Source: Yeosuana aquiaggeris (GTDB lineage Bacteria > Bacteroidota > Bacteroidia > Flavobacteriales > Flavobacteriaceae). From it: a DNA stretch of 64,000 bases. The notes under the pieces were generated by a model. That model worked only from the letters and a program-made list of their open reading frames with translations. It made no database searches and was not told the DNA's origin. The position numbers and the translations under genes are program-made. The number at the start of each line of letters is the position of its first letter. Position 1 is the first letter of the stretch. Below are positions 54,353-62,383 of the stretch, piece after piece. The stretch spans positions 1,054,001-1,118,000 of the forward strand of contig NZ_JBAWKC010000001.1 of assembly GCF_044003965.1 (NCBI RefSeq), in the 5' to 3' direction.

Positions 54353-54356
54353 TATC

Positions 54357-54644
54357 GTGATACTACAACCTACATTTCTATTTATAAGTGGTGCTGAAAT
54401 AGCATTCATACTTTTTATTGTAGTCATGGTTTTTGGAGCAGATAAGATACCTGAAATAGCTCGAGGCTTAGGAAAAGGTATGCGAGTGCTTAAAGATGCT
54501 ACGAACGACATAAAAAGTGAGATTACAAAAAGTGCTGAAAAGAATGGTATTGACGCTGATTTAACCAAAGGAATAAAAGACGAAATCAAAAAAGTAAAAG
54601 ACGATTTTGATGATTTTACGGGTTCTGTAAAACGTAAACTCTAG
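54357..54644 (+). CDS. tatA: Twin-arginine translocase subunit TatA/E
   Basis: Pore-forming component of the Tat pathway for folded proteins. The 95 residues begin with GTG and have one membrane helix (FLFISGAEIAFILFIVVMVFG, about 7-27), then the hinge GADKIPEIARGLGKGMRVL and an amphipathic helix, then a charged tail. No other usual start codon exists between the GTG and the helix; ATG codons inside it would destroy the protein. The partner tatC is not in the window. The very close promoter box suggests a leaderless message. Confidence 0.92.
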   Translation: MILQPTFLFISGAEIAFILFIVVMVFGADKIPEIARGLGKGMRVLKDATNDIKSEITKSAEKNGIDADLTKGIKDEIKKVKDDFDDFTGSVKRKL

Positions 54645-54793
54645 TTTTTATCGCCTTCATTTCGTCGATTTTTTTTGCACGCGTTATTTTTTATCGTAAA
54701 AAGGAATCCCTTTAACAAATATATTATTCATTAAAATAAACAAATCGATTATTGTATTTAGATTGGTAATCCCAAACCTATAATGATTGACTT

Positions 54794-57070
54794 ATGAAAA
54801 ACGTTGTGCTTTTCATTTATCTACTTGCTTTTTCTTTTTCTTTTAGTCAAAGCGAATATGAAATCAGAAATCAAATCGATAATTTCAAGACTGTAGCTTC
54901 TAATTATTATAATACGAAGGGCATATTAAATGCTTTTAATAAAGCAAATCAAGCGAGGCAATTATCAGATTCTCTGAATGATGATTATGGGAGTGCTCTT
55001 GCTAATTTTACGCTTGGCAAACTTTATATGCATATGCATAAACATGAGAATGCCAAGGCTGGTTTTTTAAGAATGCAAAAACATTCTAAACAAATTAAGG
55101 ATAATTACTTGACCGCTATCTCCTATTTCAACATAGCATTGTTAAATCGTGCAAAAAATAATTCTTTAGCAGCAGTGCCATTTTTTAAAGAAGCTAATTC
55201 TTACGCGTTAAAAATTAAAAACGATGACGGCGATAACACTAATAATGGACAAAGCTTATTATTTCAGATCAACATCAATCTTGGCGCCTTAAATTTAGAA
55301 AACAACAAACTAAATGATGCAACTTTCTACTTATTAAGTGCTCAAGATAATTTGGCAAAATTATCTTCTAATCATTATTATAAGAGTCAGTTTAATTATT
55401 ATTATGGAGATTTATATTTAAAAAGAAACCTGTATAACTTAGCCAATGATAAGTTTGAAATTGCCTTAAATACTTTAAAACAGGATAAAGAAAATCTAGA
55501 TAACAATTTGTTATTAAGTAAAATATATAAAGCCTATTCCATCTCTTTAGAAAAGACGGGGCATAACGATTTGGCCTATGCTATGTTAAAACTAAATGAT
55601 TACAGAAGAGAAAGGTACATTAATGAAGAAAAAAGAAATGAAGACACCATTTTTGATTCAAAACTGAATATTGAATTATATAAACAAGATGCCAAATGGG
55701 CCAATGAAGGTAGAAGTCTTCAAGAAAAAATTACTCAAGAAGCAAAAAACTTTAATACCTATATCACATTTACGGCGTTGTTATTACTGGTACTATTTGT
55801 GGGGCTATTTATTATTTATGCATCAAAAAGGAAATTAAGTAAAATTCTTGTAGTCCAAAATAAGAAATTGGAAACAGCTAAAGAAATGGCTGAAGAATCC
55901 TCAAGATTAAAAACTAAATTTATTTCTAATGTGTCACATGAATTACGAACACCTTTATATGGCGTTGTTGGATTAACATCTTTAATGTTAAAGAATAATA
56001 ATTTTTCGGCACGTGATACCAAATATTTAAAGTCCTTAAAATACTCGGGAGATTATTTATTAAATTTAATAAATGACATTTTACAAGCAGGAAAAATTGA
56101 ATCAAATACATTTGAACTGAATAATGTATCCGTTAAATTAAAGTCACTCATTCAAAATATTGTAGATTCATTTGAGTACAGATTAGAGGAATCAAATAAC
56201 CAAATTCATATTTCATATGATGAAGGACTACCTGAATTTGTTAAATGTGATAAAATAAGATTAACCCAAATTTTGTTTAATTTAATTGGAAATAGTATAA
56301 AATTTACAGAAAATGGAAACATTTATGTCAAAGTAATTCTTTTAAATTCAGATACTGAAAATGTACAAATTCGATTTGAAGTGGAAGATGATGGTATGGG
56401 CATTCCAAAGGATAAACAAACAGTGATCTTTGAAAATTTTTCACAATTAAATGAAAATATTAACATCAATTATCAAGGCACTGGTCTAGGTCTTTCTGTG
56501 ACTAAAAAACTAGTAGAATTATTTGGTAGCAAAATTGAATTAGAAAGTGATTTAGGACTAGGGTCTACATTTAGTTTTAATGTGAGTTTTAAAATAGATC
56601 ATAAAACTATTGAAGACCAAAAACGAAAAAGCACAAACAATGAGTTTTCAGTATCAAATTCTAAAAACTATAAAATATTGATTGCAGAAGACAATAAAAT
56701 CAATCAAATTGTAACCAGTAATTTATTAAAAAAAGAAAATTATAAATTTGATATTGCACAAAATGGTCTTGAAGCATTAAATGCCTTTAAATGCAATAAA
56801 TATGATCTTATATTGATGGATATTAACATGCCAATTATGGATGGTAATGAAGCAACTATTGAGATTAAGAAATTAGATAGTGACATACCGATTGTGGCAT
56901 TAACTGCTTCTAGTGCTGATGAGGTTAGAAAAAATAAAATCGAGATAGGGTTTGATGATATTATTACAAAACCGTTTGATAATGAATTGTTTTTCAAAAC
57001 AATTTCTAAATTAATAGAACGTAAAAAAACCACATTTAAAGGCGTGAAAGTTTTAGAATTAGCTTCTTAA
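54794..57070 (+). CDS. TPR-containing hybrid histidine kinase
   Basis: A 758-residue transmembrane hybrid kinase: signal peptide (MKNVVLFIYLLAFSFSFS), five or six TPRs in the periplasm (about 25-300), one membrane helix (FTALLLLVLFVGLFIIYA, 326-343), HisKA with His382 in VSHELRTPLYGV, HATPase (NLIGNS with Asn500, DDGMGIP, GTGLGLS) and a receiver domain with Asp676 (LMDINMPIMDG), Lys726 and Asp632. Its kinase part has the usual HELRTP motif and is unrelated to the kinases at 26-39 kb. There is no phosphotransfer or DNA-binding domain, and no partner gene next to it, so its target is unknown. Confidence 0.93.
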   Translation: MKNVVLFIYLLAFSFSFSQSEYEIRNQIDNFKTVASNYYNTKGILNAFNKANQARQLSDSLNDDYGSALANFTLGKLYMHMHKHENAKAGFLRMQKHSKQIKDNYLTAISYFNIALLNRAKNNSLAAVPFFKEANSYALKIKNDDGDNTNNGQSLLFQININLGALNLENNKLNDATFYLLSAQDNLAKLSSNHYYKSQFNYYYGDLYLKRNLYNLANDKFEIALNTLKQDKENLDNNLLLSKIYKAYSISLEKTGHNDLAYAMLKLNDYRRERYINEEKRNEDTIFDSKLNIELYKQDAKWANEGRSLQEKITQEAKNFNTYITFTALLLLVLFVGLFIIYASKRKLSKILVVQNKKLETAKEMAEESSRLKTKFISNVSHELRTPLYGVVGLTSLMLKNNNFSARDTKYLKSLKYSGDYLLNLINDILQAGKIESNTFELNNVSVKLKSLIQNIVDSFEYRLEESNNQIHISYDEGLPEFVKCDKIRLTQILFNLIGNSIKFTENGNIYVKVILLNSDTENVQIRFEVEDDGMGIPKDKQTVIFENFSQLNENININYQGTGLGLSVTKKLVELFGSKIELESDLGLGSTFSFNVSFKIDHKTIEDQKRKSTNNEFSVSNSKNYKILIAEDNKINQIVTSNLLKKENYKFDIAQNGLEALNAFKCNKYDLILMDINMPIMDGNEATIEIKKLDSDIPIVALTASSADEVRKNKIEIGFDDIITKPFDNELFFKTISKLIERKKTTFKGVKVLELAS

Positions 57071-57120
57071 ATCGATTGGATTTAAAGAGTTTGTAATTAA
57101 AATGAAGTAGAATAATTAAT

Positions 57121-57762
57121 TTATATTTTTCTGCTTATGGTTAAGCCGTCTCTAATAGGTAAAATAATGGTCTCTACTCTTTTATCTTCCTTTAATAAGG
57201 TATTATATTCTATTAGGGCTTTAGTTGAAAAATCGTCTTCTTTTAAGGGCTGAATAACTTTTCCACTCCAAAGCACGTTATCGGATAAAATGATCCCACC
57301 CGGATTTAGTTTATCTATGATGACCTTAAAATAAGCGGGATAATTGTCTTTGTCTGCATCAATAAAAATAAGGTCAAAAGTTTTATTAAGTGACGGAATG
57401 ATCTCTAATGCATTTCCTAAATGCTGAAAAATCTGTTTTCCATAAGGTGATTTGTCAAAATAGATCCGCTGAAAATCTAATAATTCCTCATTGATATCAA
57501 TAGTGTGTAGTTCGCCATCAGTTTGCATCCCTTCGGCTAAGCATAAGGCAGAGTATCCTGTGTAAGTCCCAATTTCTAATATGTTTTTCGGATGTGTTAA
57601 TTTTGAAATCATACTCAATAGTCTTCCTTGATAATGACCGCTCAGCATGCGTGGCTGTAAAATTTTCTGATAGGTTTCTCTGGTTAATTCCTGAAGTAAT
57701 TCAGGTTCGTCTTCAGAGTGATTAACCACATAATCATCTAGATCTTCAGGAATAAAATGCAT
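57121..57762 (-). CDS. Class I SAM-dependent O-methyltransferase (catechol-type, YrrM-like)
   Basis: A 213-residue Methyltransf_3 family protein. It has NILEIGTYTGYSALCLAEGM (about 60-79), IDINEELLDFQR, and the metal-binding DADKDNYPAYF (about 135) plus LSDNVLWSGKV that characterise divalent-cation-dependent catechol-like O-methyltransferases. It starts on the last base of the ACMSD stop (TAATG), so it is translated with the kynurenine genes. Its substrate may therefore be a pathway catabolite or a related aminophenol (inference); a general housekeeping role is also possible. Confidence 0.9.
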   Translation of the reverse strand: MHFIPEDLDDYVVNHSEDEPELLQELTRETYQKILQPRMLSGHYQGRLLSMISKLTHPKNILEIGTYTGYSALCLAEGMQTDGELHTIDINEELLDFQRIYFDKSPYGKQIFQHLGNALEIIPSLNKTFDLIFIDADKDNYPAYFKVIIDKLNPGGIILSDNVLWSGKVIQPLKEDDFSTKALIEYNTLLKEDKRVETIILPIRDGLTISRKI

Positions 57763-58844
57763 TAGGATAGAATTCTGTTAAGTAATTTTTGTTTGGCATT
57801 GGCATCTTCACCGCATAACCATTGAATCACATTATCTTCCCAAATGGCATCTCGCTCTGTTTCTGTGATGATGTTGCGCTCCATGGCAAGATCTAATATT
57901 TTCCCTGGATAAGACGATTGTTTAATACTTTCCATTTCACCTAAGGGGTAAGGATCGTCTAATCCCATTAAAACTTGTTTAGCACCTTGATTTTTAATTA
58001 ATAACTGCAGAGATCCTGTATCATGAACCAGGGTGTCAAAAAAGATATTTTTATGACCAACAGCTTTTCTTGGATGATGTTTACCTTCAAATAAGTCTGG
58101 TCTTCCATCAAAGCCTTGAATACGTCTGCCTAAATTAATTTGAGCTAATTGTCCGCCATGAGCAAAACAAGTACGCATATTGGGATACTTTTCCTGATAG
58201 CCATTCAGTGTTAAAAAATGGTAGGCATCGGCACATTGTGCCAGCATCCAAATGAGGTGAAAACGCCAGGAGATGTTTTCTAGTTTTATAAATTTTTCAC
58301 CATCATAGGGGTGAATTTCTACGGCTAAATTATATTTATTGGCCAATTCAAAAATAGGTTCATTTTCCTCATCAAAAATACAACGCCAGGTACCAATAGT
58401 ATCCATATAATGGGTTGGTAAACATAAAAGCTGTAAGCCATGAGTTTCAACACAGCGCTCTATTTCCCAGCAGGCACTTCTAACAAAACCAGGATGAACC
58501 ACAAATCCACAAGTAAACTTACTAGGATTTTCATGCTGAATTTTAGCGTTAAAATCGTTTTGAAAACGAAGGGCTTGTTTCATTTCCTCCACGCGTAAAC
58601 CATTGCCATACAGTTGTGATAAGTTGAGAACAACCGCATGATCAATTTTAAAACGTTCCATCCATTCTAATTTCTCATGAAGGAAGAAACTGGAATCAGT
58701 TACCGGACGGCTCCAGTCTTTCTGAAGCATGAACTTCCGGTCTTTATCTACCCAAAAAATACCTTTTTCTCTCATGAAATCAGGTATTTCCTCAGGGTAA
58801 GGTAATAAGTGTGAATGCCCGTTTATTCTTAATTTAGGTTTCAT
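57762..58844 (-). CDS. 2-amino-3-carboxymuconate-6-semialdehyde decarboxylase (ACMSD, amidohydrolase family)
   Basis: Decarboxylates ACMS, the ring-opened product of 3-hydroxyanthranilate, to 2-aminomuconate semialdehyde, diverting it from quinolinate. The 360 residues show the zinc ligands His10 and His12 (NGHSHLLP), His178 (EIHPYDG), His229 (FAHGG) and Asp296 (GLDDPYP), the same order and almost the same numbering as the Pseudomonas enzyme from memory (9, 11, 177, 228, 294). It lies six bases after the dioxygenase gene in the same operon. Confidence 0.94.
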   Translation of the reverse strand: MKPKLRINGHSHLLPYPEEIPDFMREKGIFWVDKDRKFMLQKDWSRPVTDSSFFLHEKLEWMERFKIDHAVVLNLSQLYGNGLRVEEMKQALRFQNDFNAKIQHENPSKFTCGFVVHPGFVRSACWEIERCVETHGLQLLCLPTHYMDTIGTWRCIFDEENEPIFELANKYNLAVEIHPYDGEKFIKLENISWRFHLIWMLAQCADAYHFLTLNGYQEKYPNMRTCFAHGGQLAQINLGRRIQGFDGRPDLFEGKHHPRKAVGHKNIFFDTLVHDTGSLQLLIKNQGAKQVLMGLDDPYPLGEMESIKQSSYPGKILDLAMERNIITETERDAIWEDNVIQWLCGEDANAKQKLLNRILS

Positions 58845-58850
58845 AAAAAT

Positions 58851-59384
58851 TTAATCAATTTTTACTTTTTTAGGTGGTTCCATTGTTTTTCCGCAATTAG
58901 GACACGTTCGTTTGTGTAAATCACCATAATATTTGTCAAAAATTTTAGGCATATCGGTTTCAATGTTTTTTACCGTAAAATCTTCTTCGTAAAGTTTGGT
59001 TACACAATGTTCACAAAACCAAAGCAATGCATCACGCATCCCTTCAGGACGCTTATATTCAATAACCAATCCAACAGTGTTAGCGCCTCTTTGTGGAGAA
59101 TGCGGTACTTTAGGGGGTAATAAATAAATATCACCTTCTTTAATATGAACATCTTTAGGAGTACCATTGTCAATAATTTTTAAAACAATGTCTCCTTCTA
59201 CCTGATAGAAAAATTCAGGCGTTTCATTGTAGTGATAATCTTTTCTGTTATTGGGTCCACCAACAACCATTACAATAAAATCACCGTCTTTCCAAACCAC
59301 TTTATTACCTACAGGCGGTTTTAGTAAATGTCTGTTTTCTTCAATCCAGGCTTTAAAATTTAAAGGAGAAACCAATTTACTCAT
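58851..59384 (-). CDS. 3-hydroxyanthranilate 3,4-dioxygenase
   Basis: Opens the ring of 3-hydroxyanthranilate to ACMS using Fe2+ and O2. The 177-residue bacterial-type cupin has iron ligands His51, Glu57 and His95 and the second, rubredoxin-like site Cys124, Cys127 (FCEHC), Cys161 and Cys164 (CPNC). Conserved blocks are GGPNNRKDYHYNETPEFFYQ (split across 42-61) and LLPPKVPHSPQR. It starts the haaO-ACMSD-methyltransferase group; the G+C-rich element and the GH65 gene lie just upstream. Confidence 0.95.
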   Translation of the reverse strand: MSKLVSPLNFKAWIEENRHLLKPPVGNKVVWKDGDFIVMVVGGPNNRKDYHYNETPEFFYQVEGDIVLKIIDNGTPKDVHIKEGDIYLLPPKVPHSPQRGANTVGLVIEYKRPEGMRDALLWFCEHCVTKLYEEDFTVKNIETDMPKIFDKYYGDLHKRTCPNCGKTMEPPKKVKID

Positions 59385-59397
59385 AGTTTATTATTTT

Positions 59398-59478
59398 GGG
59401 CGTGCCGCTTTTTCGCTTAAGAGCTCAAAACGTCGGGCTTTACGCGCTACATGGTAGCTAGCTTCAATCCCTCACGCG
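59398..59478. repeat. G+C-rich structured intergenic element
   Basis: An 81-base stretch of about 55 % G+C in an AT-rich gap. The ends carry GCGTG (59400-59404) and CACGC (59473-59477), which can pair. Inside are CGTCGGGCTTTACGCG, a perfect small hairpin GCTAC-ATG-GTAGC (59446-59458) and TTCAATCCCTCACGCG at the right end. From memory, G+C-rich intergenic elements of the GGGCG...CGGGCT...ATCCCT(C/A)ACGC type recur in Bacteroidota genomes. No second copy was found in this window. It lies between the GH65 stop and the dioxygenase start. Confidence 0.7.
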
Positions 59479-59531
59479 ATTTTTATAATTTAAAGTTACA
59501 AACTTTTATGCCATTATCATTAACCAAAGAA

Positions 59532-61565
59532 TTATTCAGTAATAACAAATGTTTTTCTTTCAGGACCAATACCCTTTAAAGTTAAAGACTTCCACTCTTT
59601 AGGTAGAATAGCATTTTTTTGAACAATGCCATCATTGGTAATATCCAATCCTCCAAAACCAAATAAAACGACTTGTAACATACCGCCAGCACCTGTTGCA
59701 AAATAAGGATTGTTGCTCGTTGCTGCTTCTGCCAAAGCTCCAAAAGGAGGTCTTTTGTTAGGTTCATAACTTCGTTTAAATAGGCGATAGGCTTCTTTGG
59801 CATTACCAAGTTTAGCGTATAAGACTGCAAAGACAGATTGTCCCATAGCAGGACCTTCATCAGCTAATTTTGGTTCGTAATATTTTAAATCTTTTTTAAT
59901 GGTTTCTTCATCAGAAATCACATTTAATGGATAAGATAATAAATTCACATCAGCTTGTTTAATAATCTCACCGGCATATTTACTGTGTTCCATGGTGGTG
60001 CCATCAGGAAATTTATGGATTTTTATTTTTGAGGCAAGATTTCCCCATTCTGGGTTTGGTATTTCGCCAACTTCCATAGCAGCTTCAGTAGCGAATTTTA
60101 AAGCGGTAATTGCAGAGCCATTTGTAAAGGCATTATCATCTACATTTGGGGCAAATTCATTCGCTCCAACCACGTTTTTTATACTGTAACTGCCATCAGC
60201 ATTTAATACAGACCTACTCACCCAATAATCAGCAATTTCTTTTAACATGGGATATCCCCTGGTTATTAACCATTCTTTATTTTGAGTGACCCGGTAATAA
60301 TTCCAAAACGCAATGGCGACATCCGCCGTTATATGGTGTTCAAATGTACCCGTTAATGCCCATGCAGGAGTAGCTTCTTCACCAGTATCGTCACTCTCCC
60401 ATGGGAACATGGCGCCTTTATATCCAAAATTGATCGCTTTTTCTTTGGCTTTATTAATTCTGTCTGACCGATAGTTTACTAAAGAGCGCGCAATATCCTG
60501 ATTCAACATTAATAACGGAGGGAACATCCAAAGTTCGGTGTCCCAAAAAATATGACCATTATAATTTTGAGAAGACAATCCCATAGGAGAGATGCTCAAA
60601 TTAGAATCCCCTCTTGAAAAAGCATATAAATGATACAAGGCCAAACGCACATCTAATTGAGATTGCACATCGCCTTCAATGATGATATCACCTTGCCAAA
60701 GATCGTCCCATAATTTTTTATGTTGGTCAATTAAATCATTTCTGGGCGTAAGTAAATTAAAAATGACAAAGCGTTCTGATTCTGTTTGCGGATCTTCAAA
60801 ATCTTGAGTAGAACATTCTGCACCTGTCCATGCAAATTCATAGGTTTCATTCTTCTTTAATTCCTTTTCAAATGATAAATGGTTCTCATAATTAGATACT
60901 ATATCATGCGTTAAATGGGGTCTCTGTTCTTCTCTGCCAGAATTAATAGCATGCCAGACAAAGGTTGCTGAGGTACCAATAGTATGTTTGCCAAACTTGC
61001 TTTTCGCAACGGTTTGTAATATAGGCATGGTAACTTCATTATCTTTTAAAATTCTAAAAGTACTCAGTGGTTTTATAAATTCTTCTGGTGTTGAGATTTT
61101 ACCAGTGGCTTTAATTTTAATGTTTTTTAAAGGAAGGACTTTAATGTCAATATATCCTGCATATTGAATATTTCTCAGAGCATAAATGGAATAGGTAATT
61201 TTAGCTTTATCTTTAAAAGTGAATGACGTTTCAAATGCAGCCATTTTCATGTTTAAAGATTGTTTCCAATCACTTACATTTTGTTCCGTGATTTTTTCGC
61301 CATCTATAAAAATATCTAAATTGGCAAAGTTCATACCAGATATTATTCTGCTCACTCCTAATTCCGATTCTTTTTCATAAACATTATTGAGAATGATGCT
61401 TTTTGTTTGAAAGGGTATGTCCTCTGGAAGAATACCAATCCGGCCATTAGCTGCAACAATGCCCGTATAGGCTTCAACCTTTCCCGTGGTTAAAACCCAG
61501 TCTTTTTCTTGAGCCTGGGTTATGAGGTTTAAGGCAATAAACAGGAAGACTATTATTTTTTTCAT
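59532..61565 (-). CDS. Exported GH65-like glycoside hydrolase
   Basis: A 677-residue protein with signal peptide MKKIIVFLFIALNLITQAQ, so it acts in the periplasm or outside. The (alpha/alpha)6 barrel signatures are GHIFWDTELWMFPPLLMLN (about 337-355; Asp342 and Glu344) and GTFEHHITADVAIAFWNYY (about 406-424; Glu409 as the likely acid). The C-terminal GGMLQVVLFGFGGL block is also GH65-like. GH65 includes trehalose, maltose and kojibiose phosphorylases and hydrolases; an exported one is more likely to be a hydrolase such as a glucosylgalactosyl-hydroxylysine glucosidase relative. Its place within the kynurenine genes is unexpected. Confidence 0.85.
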   Translation of the reverse strand: MKKIIVFLFIALNLITQAQEKDWVLTTGKVEAYTGIVAANGRIGILPEDIPFQTKSIILNNVYEKESELGVSRIISGMNFANLDIFIDGEKITEQNVSDWKQSLNMKMAAFETSFTFKDKAKITYSIYALRNIQYAGYIDIKVLPLKNIKIKATGKISTPEEFIKPLSTFRILKDNEVTMPILQTVAKSKFGKHTIGTSATFVWHAINSGREEQRPHLTHDIVSNYENHLSFEKELKKNETYEFAWTGAECSTQDFEDPQTESERFVIFNLLTPRNDLIDQHKKLWDDLWQGDIIIEGDVQSQLDVRLALYHLYAFSRGDSNLSISPMGLSSQNYNGHIFWDTELWMFPPLLMLNQDIARSLVNYRSDRINKAKEKAINFGYKGAMFPWESDDTGEEATPAWALTGTFEHHITADVAIAFWNYYRVTQNKEWLITRGYPMLKEIADYWVSRSVLNADGSYSIKNVVGANEFAPNVDDNAFTNGSAITALKFATEAAMEVGEIPNPEWGNLASKIKIHKFPDGTTMEHSKYAGEIIKQADVNLLSYPLNVISDEETIKKDLKYYEPKLADEGPAMGQSVFAVLYAKLGNAKEAYRLFKRSYEPNKRPPFGALAEAATSNNPYFATGAGGMLQVVLFGFGGLDITNDGIVQKNAILPKEWKSLTLKGIGPERKTFVITE

Positions 61566-61594
61566 GAGTTAGTTTTAGTTTGGTATTTTAAAAT

Positions 61595-62377
61595 TTACAA
61601 AGATTTTGTTCTACCGCCATCAACAGGCACGTTGATACCGTTGACATAACTAGCCGCTTCACTGGCTAAAAAGGTAATAACCATGGCCGTTTCTTCTGGT
61701 TGTGCAAAACGTTTAGCGGGCGAATAATTTTTCATAATTTCAGTCATTTCTTCAACTGAAGTTTCTGCACCCATAGCTTTAATTTTAATAATTTCATTGA
61801 GTCGTTCAGTTTCTGTAAATCCAGGTAACACATTGTTTACTGTAATGCCAAAAGGCCCTAATTCAATGGATAAGGTTTTGCTCCAGTTACCCACAGCACC
61901 TCTAATGGTGTTACTAACCCCAAGACCGGGAATAGGCTCTTTAACCGAGGTAGAAATAATATTTATAATTCTGCCAAAACCAATGTCTTTCATAAAAGGA
62001 ACCACCGCTTGCGCCAATACATGGTTGCACTTTAAGTGTTGGGTAAACGCATTATCAAATTCTTCTAAACTGGCGTTTAAAATATCACCACTTCTTGGGC
62101 CGCCTGTATTATTAATAAGAATATGAAACCCATGACTTTTCTCAATAAATTTTATGACTTGCTCTTGTAAGTCTCTGGGGTTTGAAAAATCGGCCACAAT
62201 ATAACTGTGGTTTTCGCTATTTGGCAACTCAGATAATACCTCTTTTAATTTCTCTCTGTTTCTTGCAACTAATGTGACATGGGCGCCTTCTTTAGCTAAA
62301 GCAATGGCAGTCGCTCTTCCTATTCCTTGCGTGCTACCGCAAACTAAGGCGTTTTTATTGTTTAAGTTTAATTCCAT
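61595..62377 (-). CDS. Short-chain dehydrogenase/reductase with atypical active site
   Basis: A 260-residue SDR. The nucleotide-binding GSTQGIGRA (14-22) and NNTGG (89-93) are normal, as is Ser142 or Ser144 in IISTSVKEP. But the catalytic Tyr-x-x-x-Lys is replaced: the aligned segment reads GVSNTIRGAVGNW, with Ser155 at the Tyr position and Arg159 at the Lys position. Relatives with SN-x-x-R at this point form a divergent SDR group in databases (from memory). Six bases separate it from the dehydrogenase gene, so it belongs to the kynurenine operon. Its reaction is unknown. Confidence 0.88.
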   Translation of the reverse strand: MELNLNNKNALVCGSTQGIGRATAIALAKEGAHVTLVARNREKLKEVLSELPNSENHSYIVADFSNPRDLQEQVIKFIEKSHGFHILINNTGGPRSGDILNASLEEFDNAFTQHLKCNHVLAQAVVPFMKDIGFGRIINIISTSVKEPIPGLGVSNTIRGAVGNWSKTLSIELGPFGITVNNVLPGFTETERLNEIIKIKAMGAETSVEEMTEIMKNYSPAKRFAQPEETAMVITFLASEAASYVNGINVPVDGGRTKSL

Positions 62378-62383
62378 AATTCT

